DNA from: Roseobacter sp.
GTDB lineage: Bacteria > Pseudomonadota > Alphaproteobacteria > Rhodobacterales > Rhodobacteraceae
Length of the DNA: 15,321 nucleotides
Direction: 5' to 3'
Assembly (NCBI GenBank): GCA_024636425.1
Contig: JAGXHB010000177.1
Location: forward strand, 1 to 15,321
Positions 7,235 to 15,190 of the stretch are shown here, one piece after another. Every line of letters starts with the position of its first letter. Position 1 is the first letter of the stretch. The notes beneath the pieces are model-generated. The model was not told the origin of the DNA. It saw nothing but the letters and a program-made list of their open reading frames with translations, and ran no database searches. The position numbers and the translations under genes are program-made.

Positions 7235-8688
7235 GACAAGGGGTCGTGTGTCGGTGAGAGGTCGAGATAGTCGGAAATCAGCGTCGGTTTCAGCGGTGGA
7301 CGGATCCGCAGGGCACCTGCGTCCTGTGGTGCGGACCGCGTGGCGGCTGCCACGATCCGGGTCAGGGCATTGCCGCACATCCGGCCCTGACAGGCCCCCA
7401 TGCCGCAACGCGTGAAGGTTTTGACCCGGTTCGGCCCTGTCGCTCCGTCGCGAATGGCGTCATGAACGCGCGCCAGCGTCACTGCCTCGCAGCGGCACAC
7501 GACGGTGCTGGCTGCGGCATTGTCCTTTGAGAACGCCGTGACCGGCAAGGGCGCGTAAAGTTTGTCGACAAAGGCCCGCGCCGGCCCCCGCCGACTGATA
7601 TGCCGTTTCAGCGGATCGGCGCGAGTCCTGAATTCCGGATCACCCAACGCGCCCAGCGCTCGCGCAACATCAAGTCCCGACAGTGCGCCGCGCAGTCGCG
7701 CCACCTCTGCTCCGGCAATGCCCGCCCCATCGCCCGCGACCCAGACAGACGGCGCGCTCGTCGCGCCTTCGGGCGTAGAACGCGCTGCAAAGGCCTGCTG
7801 CGCATTGCTCCAGACATGGTCGAGCGCGAGAAGCCGGGTGAGTTGAGTGTTCGGAATGACCCCATCGTGAACCGCAAGCAAGGAACATGTCAGCTGCATG
7901 GTCTTGCCGCCGGTCTCAAAGGCGATCTGCTCGATGCCGTCCTTGCCGATGGCCCGCAAACCGGTGACACCCCGGTGCCACGCCACGCCGCTGCGCCTTG
8001 CCCGCCAGAGAAGCGCAGCGCCCTGCGCCATGATCGCCGGATCGCTCAGTAGGGCCGGGAACAGCCCAGACGTCGTTCTGGCAACCCGGCCACTCTGCCC
8101 AAAATCAAGCACCGCTGCGACGGAGCCGCCGTGAGCCAGGATTTGTCCCAAAGTCAGCATCAGCAACGGACCCTGACCTGCCAGAACCACACCGTCTCCT
8201 GTCGGCACCAGTCCGGACTGTTTAAGGACGCTCTGAACCGCGCCGATCCCCATGACGCCGGGAAGGGTTGCCCCCGGAAACAGGACTGGACGCTCCATCG
8301 CGCCTGTCGCCACGATAAGCGCACGTGCGGCGGTTTCGCGGACCCCTCGTGCGTCTTGGGTCGCCGAAAGCCAGGTCACGCAGACCGGTGGGTCGCGCGC
8401 GGTGTCAGATGTCTGCGACAGCGCGACTTCCAGCACGGTGGCGCTTGTCGCATGTTTTACGTGGTCGTTTCGCAGCACCGACAGGGCCGCCACCGCGCCG
8501 CCATAGCTTTTGGCCAGCGGTCCGCCCCGCCGCGTCACGACAGCAGCGTTGCGCCAGATCTGTCCGCCAGCCGTCGGCTGTTCGTCGATCAGCCTGACGC
8601 TCAGCCCCTGATCGGCCACAGATTGCGCGGCGGCCAGCCCGGCAGGCCCCGCGCCGATCACGATGACATCGCATGTGTCGTCAGTCAT
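7231..8688 (-). CDS. NAD(P)/FAD-dependent oxidoreductase, HcnB/OoxA-like alpha subunit with C-terminal [2Fe-2S] cluster
   Basis: A 485-residue subunit resembling hydrogen cyanide synthase HcnB, octopine/nopaline oxidase subunit A and the alpha subunit of heteromeric proline or D-hydroxyproline dehydrogenases. The first nucleotide-binding motif is GAGPAG (12-17), with DEQPTAGGQIW (35-45) as in this family. IVATGAMERP (125-134) and a second Rossmann motif AGQGPLL (170-176) follow, then WVAGDGAGIAGA (316-327). The C-terminus holds a BFD-like cysteine cluster: CRC (C398, C400), C428 and C433, with C438 also present (RCGMGACQGRMC). In the family this subunit receives electrons from the beta-subunit flavin. 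The ATG shares four bases with the stop of the small [2Fe-2S] gene, with GAGGG just upstream. The complex role is inferred from homology and gene order. Confidence 0.92.
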   Translation of the reverse strand: MTDDTCDVIVIGAGPAGLAAAQSVADQGLSVRLIDEQPTAGGQIWRNAAVVTRRGGPLAKSYGGAVAALSVLRNDHVKHATSATVLEVALSQTSDTARDPPVCVTWLSATQDARGVRETAARALIVATGAMERPVLFPGATLPGVMGIGAVQSVLKQSGLVPTGDGVVLAGQGPLLMLTLGQILAHGGSVAAVLDFGQSGRVARTTSGLFPALLSDPAIMAQGAALLWRARRSGVAWHRGVTGLRAIGKDGIEQIAFETGGKTMQLTCSLLAVHDGVIPNTQLTRLLALDHVWSNAQQAFAARSTPEGATSAPSVWVAGDGAGIAGAEVARLRGALSGLDVARALGALGDPEFRTRADPLKRHISRRGPARAFVDKLYAPLPVTAFSKDNAAASTVVCRCEAVTLARVHDAIRDGATGPNRVKTFTRCGMGACQGRMCGNALTRIVAAATRSAPQDAGALRIRPPLKPTLISDYLDLSPTHDPLS

Positions 8689-8975
8689 GATACCCTCAGC
8701 CCTCCGGTTTCGACGACCATACCGTCGCGCACCTGTTCAAGGCAGGCCTGTGTGCCGGGCCGTCCGTCGATGCGGCACAGGCAGCCAAAACAGACGCCCA
8801 TCAGACATGCCGGTGCCTGCGGGTATCCCGATGCGGGGTTGATCCCAAAGCTGCGGGTGCCCAGACGCAACAGAACCGTGGCCACGGTTTCGTCAGGGGT
8901 GGCGGTCACCGTCTGGCCGTTCACATGGATCGTGACGGTCTCCCCGGGGGGGATGGCGCGCTTCCAGATGCTCAT
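8685..8975 (-). CDS. (2Fe-2S)-binding protein, HcnA-like small (gamma) subunit
   Basis: This 96-residue protein is the small iron-sulfur subunit of HcnABC/OoxAB-type oxidoreductases. The ferredoxin-type cysteines are C57, C62, C65 and C78 (spacing x4, x2, x12), with an extra C67; the surrounding segment ACLMGVCFGCLCRIDGRPG is diagnostic. In this group the protein relays electrons between the flavin subunits or to the respiratory chain. The chosen ATG (8975-8973) is supported by GAGG 7 bases upstream and by its ATGA overlap with the beta gene; the frame stays open to 9179 but that stretch is inside the beta gene. It overlaps the alpha gene by four bases, so beta, gamma and alpha are translationally coupled in that order. 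Confidence 0.93.
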   Translation of the reverse strand: MSIWKRAIPPGETVTIHVNGQTVTATPDETVATVLLRLGTRSFGINPASGYPQAPACLMGVCFGCLCRIDGRPGTQACLEQVRDGMVVETGGLRVS

Positions 8976-10093
8976 GGTGCAACCTCGAAGCGGGCAGGGG
9001 AGAACGCGGGATAGCTGTCGTTCAAGCGGTCCCCGAGAATGGCGGAGGCGACCTCGCCTGCATGCGCGGCGGCGAGCGTCACGCCGCTGTGGCAGGTCAC
9101 AAGGCTTGCGCCCGGATGGCGGTCCGAGGTCTGATAAATCGGCAGCCCATCTGGCGACATTACCCGCAGCGCGCCCCAACTGCGCATGACGCGCACCTTG
9201 GCCAGATGCGGAAAACAGCGCACGGCGCGGTTCAAAATCGCCCGTCTGACATCGGGCGTGGTCGAAGTGTCAAAGCCGACCTCTTCCTTGCTGTCGCCGA
9301 GCATCACCGTCCCGTCTTCGGTCTGACGCACGGTATGACAGACCGGATCCATGAAACGCGCGGTCCGCTCGGTCACCACGATCTGACCGCGTTGGGGGCG
9401 CAGATGCGCGCGCAGTCCAAGCGGCTCGCAAAGCTCCGGATTGCCAAGACCGGCGGCCAGAACCACGCGGCCGCAGGCGATGCTGTCGGTATCCGTATGG
9501 ATCGTGAACCCTCGTGCGCCTTCGTCGACGCTTGCCCGCAGAGCTTTGCCGCGCAGCACGCGGACCCCTGCGCGTCGCAACGCCCGGTGCAGGGCGTACA
9601 GGGTCGCAAGCGGATCCGCATGTCCGTCATGCGGGCAGAATGTGCCACCCGCCGCTTCGGGGCCGACCGCCGGAATCCTGTCACGCAGGGCGTCGCGATC
9701 CAGCAAGAGCATGCCGTTTCCGGCAGACCCGGACTGGTTGTGCATCCGCTCCAGATTTGCAGCCATCGTGTTCAGTTCTGCCTCGCCCAATGCGATCTTG
9801 ACCCCGCCACAGTTGCGATAGCCCAGCGGCGCGTCGGTGCTGCCATCATCCTCCAAAGCCTCGGCAAATCTCCGCCACGCCTTGGCCGACCGGAGGCTCA
9901 GATCGGCGTAATCCGGGCAGGTCGCCCCTTTGCCTTGCACCCAGACCAGACCGAAATTTCCGGCAGAAGCGTGAAACCGGTCTTCGCCCGCGTCTACAAG
10001 AGTGACCGATGCCCCAGCCCGCAAAAATCCCAAGGCCAATGATGCGCCCACGAGGCCGCCCCCGATAACGGTGATGTCCGAAGGGCCGATCAT
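8972..10093 (-). CDS. FAD-dependent oxidoreductase, DAO family, HcnC/OoxB-like beta subunit
   Basis: A 373-residue flavoenzyme and the likely catalytic partner of the alpha and gamma subunits. It has the FAD motif GGGLVG (11-16), the SAGNFGLVW segment (43-51), PHDGHADPLATL (154-165), AAGLGN (213-218), and SPDGLPIY (313-320). The C-terminal CHSGVTLA (334-341) is typical of the beta subunits of octopine oxidase, HcnC and D-hydroxyproline dehydrogenase, and it separates this protein from the three other DAO proteins in the operon. The ATG at 10093 shares ATGA with the stop of the preceding DAO gene, and the stop shares ATGA with the gamma gene. Substrates of this class include opines, glycine, L-proline and D-hydroxyproline; which applies here cannot be decided from sequence alone. 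Confidence 0.92.
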   Translation of the reverse strand: MIGPSDITVIGGGLVGASLALGFLRAGASVTLVDAGEDRFHASAGNFGLVWVQGKGATCPDYADLSLRSAKAWRRFAEALEDDGSTDAPLGYRNCGGVKIALGEAELNTMAANLERMHNQSGSAGNGMLLLDRDALRDRIPAVGPEAAGGTFCPHDGHADPLATLYALHRALRRAGVRVLRGKALRASVDEGARGFTIHTDTDSIACGRVVLAAGLGNPELCEPLGLRAHLRPQRGQIVVTERTARFMDPVCHTVRQTEDGTVMLGDSKEEVGFDTSTTPDVRRAILNRAVRCFPHLAKVRVMRSWGALRVMSPDGLPIYQTSDRHPGASLVTCHSGVTLAAAHAGEVASAILGDRLNDSYPAFSPARFEVAP

Positions 10094-11268
10094 CCGTGCA
10101 GCGTCAACGCGGCCGGCACCTTGGTTCCGCCAGGGTCGGCGAACCGCTCAAAGGCGAAGGCGTCGAGCGGGATGTCCGGCACACCGTCCAGAACAAGGGT
10201 GGCCATCGCCTGTCCAACGGCAGGGCCGATGCCGAACCCATGCCCGGAAAAACCAGCTGCAACAAACAGGCCGTCAATGCCGGGGGCGCGATCAAGTACC
10301 GGCAACGCATCGGGCGTCAGGTCAAGAAGACCGCCCCAGATCCGCGCTATCGGGGCCTGTGACATCATCGGTAAAACGCCACTTACCAGCGAGACGGTCC
10401 GCGCCAGCGATGCGGCCTGCGGATGAACCGCAGGTTCTTCGCCCGAGAGGTCAAGCTGCGCGCCGGTATGCTCCGCTCCGCCGGTGAAACGGAACCGCCC
10501 GTCGATCTGTTGCCGCACGGCCAGATCCGCATTGGCAACACCGATCACCGGCCCGAGGCACATGGGCAAAGGCACCGTCTGAAAAACCGACACCATCGGC
10601 AGCGTTATCGGTATGCGCAGCCCCAGACCGTCAAGCAGCGCATTGGTCTGGACGCCCGCCGCAAGCAGACAGCGCCCGGCGGCGATTGGACCTTCGGCGG
10701 TGGCCAAAGAGACGAATTGCGTTCCCGCACGGGTCTTGACGGTCGTTACTGCCGTCACCTTCAAGCCCGTGCGAAACCGCACCCCGGATCGTTCGGCGGC
10801 ACGACGAAATCCCTCGACGGTGGCGACCGGGTCGGCGTGGCCATCGCTGGGGCACCATGACGCCAGAAGGATACCCTCGGACAGCGCAGGCGCGATCTGC
10901 CGCGCGGCCTGCCCGTCAAGAAGCTCCATGGCGAGGCCCGCTTTGGACTGGGACGTCACGAGAGCGCGAATGATGCCTGCTTCGGCCTCGGTCCGGGCCA
11001 GCCGCAGGTTGCCGCCTTGCCGATACCCCGTGGGCGCGCCCAGCCTAGCATCAAGCGTCTGCCAGATTTCAACCGCTGCCCGCGCCAGCGCAAGCTCGGC
11101 GGGGTCGCGTCCCGACTGCCGCACGCCCGCAAGCGTCCAGCCAGAGGCCATGGCTGCCGGGCGGTAGCCCTCGATCACCTCTACGCTCGCGCCGGCATCG
11201 GCCATGGCAAGTGCTGTGGCGCATCCTGTTATCCCGGCTCCGACGATGACCACATCGGGATGGGTCAC
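10090..11268 (-). CDS. FAD-dependent oxidoreductase, DAO family
   Basis: A 392-residue flavoenzyme with the FAD motif GAGITG (10-15), ASGWTLAGVRQSGRDPAE (41-58) near the flavin, PSDGHADPVAT (130-140), AAGVQTN as second FAD contact, and LDLTPDALPVLD plus GFSGHGFGIGP near the C-terminus. The start is GTG 11268-11266, which shares GTGA with the stop of the upstream DAO gene and places the Rossmann motif at the very N-terminus, as the family expects. The open frame extends to 11703, but the extra part lies over the upstream gene in another frame and has no family resemblance. It overlaps the beta-subunit gene by ATGA. It probably oxidises an amino acid or N-alkyl amino acid, either independently or as an alternative catalytic subunit feeding the shared alpha/gamma pair. 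Confidence 0.9.
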   Translation of the reverse strand: MTHPDVVIVGAGITGCATALAMADAGASVEVIEGYRPAAMASGWTLAGVRQSGRDPAELALARAAVEIWQTLDARLGAPTGYRQGGNLRLARTEAEAGIIRALVTSQSKAGLAMELLDGQAARQIAPALSEGILLASWCPSDGHADPVATVEGFRRAAERSGVRFRTGLKVTAVTTVKTRAGTQFVSLATAEGPIAAGRCLLAAGVQTNALLDGLGLRIPITLPMVSVFQTVPLPMCLGPVIGVANADLAVRQQIDGRFRFTGGAEHTGAQLDLSGEEPAVHPQAASLARTVSLVSGVLPMMSQAPIARIWGGLLDLTPDALPVLDRAPGIDGLFVAAGFSGHGFGIGPAVGQAMATLVLDGVPDIPLDAFAFERFADPGGTKVPAALTLHG

Positions 11269-12590
11269 AACGCGGCCTGTGACGCGGCAGAGCGCGCTTT
11301 CCGATCGAACCGGGTTTTGGAAAAGGCCGCCGAATCGTTCTGTGGGCGCGCACCGGTAGCCATCTCCGCGACCATCTTTCCGACGCCCGGCCCAAGCCCG
11401 AACCCATGTCCCGACATCCCGGTTGCCAGCATAAGGCCGGGCACACCCGACACCGGGCCGATGACCGGGATCTCGTCCGGCATCACATCGATCATTCCAC
11501 CCCAGCTTTCGACCATGCGCGCCTCGGCGAGATGCGGGTACAGCTTTTTGGCAGCCCTCATGACGTCCTCCAGTAACCGCGCATCGGGGCTGGGGTCCAT
11601 GACGCGCACTTCTTCGAAGGGGCTTGCTTGGTCCATCGTCCAGCGATGTCGTCCCAGCGGGCCGAAGAACGAGCGCCCGACACGCAGTTTCATGATCTGC
11701 CATCTGGCTTGCACGAGCGGCAAGAAGGCCGAGAAATGCTGAAACGCTGCCGGGACAAGGTCAAATCGCGCGGCCCCGGCCCTTGCGAGCGTGACACCGC
11801 CATCAGCACGTGGCCGGATCGACGCGCCAGTGGCCCCGAAAGTGCTGGTCGAGACGTGGGAAACCGCACTGGTGCGCATCGCCGAGGCCCGGATCGCAAG
11901 CTGTGGCAGAGACAAGCCTTCGTTTTCCAGCAGTGTCCGAGACCAGATGCCACCCGCCAGAATGACTGAATCGCATCGCACGAGACCACGCTCGGTCACC
12001 ACGCCGCAAACCCGACCCGCCTCGCGGTGCAGGCCGCGCACTGCGACCCCTTCGAAGATCTGTGCCCCGTGCCGCTGTGCCAGGCGCGCCATCGCCTGAA
12101 CCGCACGGCGGGGTTCGGCATAAGAATCGCTGGGCGTATAGAGCGCGCCCTTGATATGCGGCTGATGTGTATTCAGGCCGAGCATCGCGCTGGCCTCCGC
12201 CGAGGACAGCATCCTGGAATCAATCCCGAAGCCCTTGACCTTGGCCAACCAGGCTTCGCGCAAGCCCAGCTCCGCCTCCGTTTGCGCCAGATAGGTCACG
12301 CCACCTTGTCGGTAGTCAATATCCTCGTCGACCTCCTCCGCGATTTCGCGCCACAGCTGTTCCGCCTCGATCATCAAGGGCAGTTCCGCCACATCACGGC
12401 CCTGTTTGCGGATCCAGCCCCAGTTGCGCGACGATTGTTCCCCCGCAATGCGCCCCTTTTCGAACAGAACGGCTGGGATCCCGGATTTCGCAAGATAGAG
12501 CGCGGCAGCAACGCCTACGACACCACCGCCGATCACCGCGACAGATGCGCGTTCCGGCAGGTCAGCATCGTGTTTCAATTGCCTTTGCAT
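11265..12590 (-). CDS. FAD-dependent oxidoreductase, DAO family (long, divergent member)
   Basis: A 441-residue flavoenzyme, first gene of the operon. The FAD motif GGGVVG is at 21-26 and EQSSRNWGWIRKQGRD at 51-66 forms the flavin-contact loop. The DGHADP motif of its neighbours is replaced by PSDSYAEP. A longer middle section (around FFGPLGRHRWTMD) marks a DAO subgroup of about 430-440 residues. ESWGGMIDVMPDEIPVIG and GMSGHGFGLGPGVG are at the C-terminus. I choose ATG 12590-12588 (MQRQLKHDAD), 20 residues before the FAD strand. The ribosome binding site is weak. The frame stays open to an ATG at 12803, but the extra 71 residues have no family resemblance and cover the divergent promoter region. 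Its stop overlaps the next gene by GTGA. The substrate is unknown, probably an amine or amino-acid derivative. Confidence 0.88.
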   Translation of the reverse strand: MQRQLKHDADLPERASVAVIGGGVVGVAAALYLAKSGIPAVLFEKGRIAGEQSSRNWGWIRKQGRDVAELPLMIEAEQLWREIAEEVDEDIDYRQGGVTYLAQTEAELGLREAWLAKVKGFGIDSRMLSSAEASAMLGLNTHQPHIKGALYTPSDSYAEPRRAVQAMARLAQRHGAQIFEGVAVRGLHREAGRVCGVVTERGLVRCDSVILAGGIWSRTLLENEGLSLPQLAIRASAMRTSAVSHVSTSTFGATGASIRPRADGGVTLARAGAARFDLVPAAFQHFSAFLPLVQARWQIMKLRVGRSFFGPLGRHRWTMDQASPFEEVRVMDPSPDARLLEDVMRAAKKLYPHLAEARMVESWGGMIDVMPDEIPVIGPVSGVPGLMLATGMSGHGFGLGPGVGKMVAEMATGARPQNDSAAFSKTRFDRKARSAASQAAL

Positions 12591-12829
12591 CTGGCGACAA
12601 TAGTGCCGTGTATCAGAAGAACGCAAGGACACGCGCGAGAGCGCGTTGTCAAAGCAGTCTTGCTTCAGTCGGGCCGAACTCCCTGAGGATTTACCGGTGC
12701 GAACCGCATGAACTTGGCGCTGGCCCGTTGCCGACTGTACAAAAAACCAGAAACCAAATAGCGTTTTCACATTGATGATTAAACTTTGATCTATGCGTTG
12801 CATTTTAACTGTCGGACAGGACGCGCTAA
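12591..12829. other. Divergent intergenic region between the oxidase operon and the GAF gene
   Basis: This 239-base spacer must contain the promoters for both directions. The part from about 12730 to 12800 is AT-rich. No plus-strand promoter with proper spacing was found by eye, but AGGA 8 bases before the GAF ATG at 12830 is a good ribosome binding site. Confidence 0.6.
12624..12652 (-). promoter_or_regulatory. TTGACA element overlapping a hairpin, upstream of the oxidase operon
   Basis: On the minus strand a perfect TTGACA lies at 12652-12647, with 17 bases to TCCTTG (12629-12624), a poor -10. The spacer is filled by an inverted repeat: GACA-CGCGC (12628-12636) and GCGCG-T-TGTC (12641-12650), nine pairs with one bulged T around GAGA. 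The location 38 bases before the operon start suits an operator or an activator-dependent promoter. The promoter call itself is weak. Confidence 0.3.
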
Positions 12830-15190
12830 ATGGGTTCCGAGATTCCTCAGACGGGCCAGACGATTGAACAGAGGCTCCGTGCGCTTGAATTGGAATTGAA
12901 GGGTCAGCGCGCGCAAGCTGCGGCGGCGGCTCAGATCCTGCAAGCGATCAACAACGCCAAAGACGATATTCACCCCGTGTTCGATGCAATACTCGAACAC
13001 GCGGCCACCCTGTGTGGCGCGCCGATGGCAAGTCTCAACATCATTCAGAATAACCGCAAACATGCGCTGATGGTGGCCCATTGGGGCGAAAAACTGCGTC
13101 ACCTTGTTGTCGGCGAGACGATCTGGCAGCTCGATTCTCCTATCACCACGTCAAGTTCCATGCGCGAAGGCAGGGTGATGCAGGTTGACGACCTTGCTGC
13201 GACCCAGCTCTATAATGAGGGGCAGGCCACAAGGGCCAGCGTTGTCGATCTTGAAGGGATCCGGACCTTTTTGAGCGTGCCGCTGATGAAGGACGGCGTT
13301 TGTCTGGGCAATATTGCCTTGTACCGGCGAGAGGTGAAGCCGTTCACTGACGACCAGATCGCGCTGATCGAAACCTTCGCGACGCAGGCGGTGATCGCGA
13401 TCGAGAACGTGCGCCAGTTCCGCGAGGTACAGACGCGGCTGGCGCGCGAGGCGGCGACCAAGGAAATCCTGTCGGTCATCAGCCAGAGCCGAGATGACGA
13501 AACCCCCGTGTTCCGCGCCATCCTGGACCGGGCTGAGCGGCTGTGCCGGGCACAAGGCAGCGGGCTGCAACTGGTCAACGAAGCCGGAACCCATTTGCTG
13601 ATGATGCACAACAAGGGGAACGACCAAGGGTCTTTCCCGGTCGGGTTCACCTTTGACCTGTCCGAGCCATTGGGCATGTGCATCGCCGTCAAAGAAGCGC
13701 GTGTGCTTCAGATCGAGGATATGAAAGACACGGACCTTTACCGCGAAGGGCATGCAGGAAGGCGCGCCTTGGTGGACGTGGAAGGGGTGCGCACCCATCT
13801 CAACGTGCCATTGCTCAAGAACGGGGTGGCCTTTGGCAACATCACCCTGAGCCGCAAGGAAGTGAGCCCGTTTTCAGCGGACGAAATCGCGCTGGTCGAA
13901 TCTTTCGCAGATCAGGCCGTCATCGCCATTGAGAACGTGCGGCAGTTTCGCGAGCTTCAGGAGGCGCTGGAAAAGCAGGAAGCAACCTCTGAGGTGCTCA
14001 AGGTCATCAGCATTGCCCAGTCGGACATTCAGCCCGTGTTCGACATGATCGCGCGCTCTGCCACGGACCTGTGCGGCAGCCGGTTCTGCATGGTGTGGCG
14101 CTATGACGGCACGCTGCTGCACTATTGCGCAAGCTACGGCTTTACCGATGATTTCATGGAAGATTACCGCGCAAACTGGCCTGCGGCACCGATCGAGGGT
14201 TCCATGGTCAAAGCGGTCGTTGATGCACAGGACGTCGTGCGCCTGCATGACGCTTTTGCCGAAAGTTACAGCGACCACGCGACAGCGCGCAAATTCGGCT
14301 TTCGCGAGATGGCGGGTGTGCCGGTGATGCAGGGCGGCACGCTTTGGGGTGTGATCATCATGGGCTGGCCGGATGGTCAGACCCCCAGACCCTCGGACAT
14401 TGATCTGGCGCGGACCTTTGCCGATCAGGCCAGCATCGCCATCGAAAACGCGCGATTGTTCGACGAAACGCTGGCGCGCACCGCAGAAGTTACCGAAGCG
14501 CTGGAGTACCAGACAGCGACATCGGAAGTGCTGGATGTCATTTCACGCTCGCCGAATGAATTTCAGGGTGTTCTCGAAGCCATTCTTGCTGTGGCCTCGC
14601 GCCTTTGCAACAGCCCCGAGGCCTTCGTGGCGCTTCTGGACCCGTTGACAGGACACTTCAACATGGTGGCCGGCGTCAATATGAATGCCGATTTCGAGGC
14701 GATCCTAAGGGCGAAACCGATTGAGCCCAGCCTCGGATCGGCCACCGGCCAGACCTTGCTGACCGGAAAGACCACGTACTTCGAGGACATCACGCAGGAC
14801 AGCAAGTACAATTGGGAAGAGGTCCAGAAGATCGGCGTCTACCGGTCTGTCCTTGCCGTGCCTCTGGTCAAGGATGGCGTCACGGTCGGGACCCTCACAT
14901 TGGGAAGCTCCGAGGCTGCGGCCTTTTCCACCAAACAGGTGGCGCTGCTGGAAACCTTTGCCGCGCAAGCGGTCATCGCGATCACGAACGCGCGCCTGTT
15001 CAACGAACTTCAGGCGCGCACCACGGAGGTGACCGAGGCGCTGGTGCGAGAGCAGGCGAGTGCAGAGATATTGCAGGTCATCGCCGAAGCGGCATCTGAT
15101 CTCCAGCCGGTCTTTGATTTGATTGTGGAAAAATCGGCAGAGCTGTGTGGTGCGAAGTTCTGCGCGCTCGACCGGTATGATTCGATATAA
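12830..15190 (+). CDS. Tandem GAF-domain sensor protein, apparently truncated at the 3' end
   Basis: A 786-residue soluble protein with no signal peptide or membrane segment. Four complete GAF domains lie at about 45-197, 222-372, 398-544 and 575-723, each ending in a helix such as FATQAVIAIENVRQF, and joined by coiled-coil linkers rich in E, A and T. A fifth GAF starts at about 756 (SDLQPVFDLIVEKSAELCG) and stops after DRYDSI. The matching point in GAF3 (WRYDGTLLHYCASYGF) continues, so roughly 120 residues of GAF5 are missing, and no kinase, cyclase or GGDEF output follows. Such proteins usually sense small ligands and end in a histidine kinase or nucleotide cyclase. The ATG has AGGA 8 bases upstream. 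It is divergent from the oxidase operon and may once have been a sensor for it or have an unrelated role. Coding is certain; activity of the truncated form is doubtful. Confidence 0.9.
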   Translation: MGSEIPQTGQTIEQRLRALELELKGQRAQAAAAAQILQAINNAKDDIHPVFDAILEHAATLCGAPMASLNIIQNNRKHALMVAHWGEKLRHLVVGETIWQLDSPITTSSSMREGRVMQVDDLAATQLYNEGQATRASVVDLEGIRTFLSVPLMKDGVCLGNIALYRREVKPFTDDQIALIETFATQAVIAIENVRQFREVQTRLAREAATKEILSVISQSRDDETPVFRAILDRAERLCRAQGSGLQLVNEAGTHLLMMHNKGNDQGSFPVGFTFDLSEPLGMCIAVKEARVLQIEDMKDTDLYREGHAGRRALVDVEGVRTHLNVPLLKNGVAFGNITLSRKEVSPFSADEIALVESFADQAVIAIENVRQFRELQEALEKQEATSEVLKVISIAQSDIQPVFDMIARSATDLCGSRFCMVWRYDGTLLHYCASYGFTDDFMEDYRANWPAAPIEGSMVKAVVDAQDVVRLHDAFAESYSDHATARKFGFREMAGVPVMQGGTLWGVIIMGWPDGQTPRPSDIDLARTFADQASIAIENARLFDETLARTAEVTEALEYQTATSEVLDVISRSPNEFQGVLEAILAVASRLCNSPEAFVALLDPLTGHFNMVAGVNMNADFEAILRAKPIEPSLGSATGQTLLTGKTTYFEDITQDSKYNWEEVQKIGVYRSVLAVPLVKDGVTVGTLTLGSSEAAAFSTKQVALLETFAAQAVIAITNARLFNELQARTTEVTEALVREQASAEILQVIAEAASDLQPVFDLIVEKSAELCGAKFCALDRYDSI

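Noticed and set aside
7235..7408. N-terminal extension of the DAO gene ending at 6098
   Set aside because: It lies over the alpha-subunit gene in another frame, has no family resemblance, and the GTG at 7234 gives the normal N-terminus and a GTGA overlap.
8131..9189. Plus-strand open frame of 352 codons crossing three minus-strand genes
   Set aside because: It spans the overlaps of well-supported genes on the other strand and its translation has no family character.
9062..10042. Long plus-strand open frame opposite the beta-subunit gene
   Set aside because: It is antisense to a clear DAO gene, has no recognisable domain and no supporting ribosome binding site.
11269..11703. N-terminal extension of the DAO gene ending at 10090
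   Set aside because: It is the shadow of the upstream DAO gene; the GTG at 11268 puts the FAD motif at the expected place.
12591..12803. 71-residue extension of the first oxidase gene
   Set aside because: The extra residues show no DAO similarity and would cover nearly the whole divergent promoter region.
12791..13102. Minus-strand open frame over the start of the GAF gene
   Set aside because: It is antisense to GAF1, whose reading frame is unambiguous.
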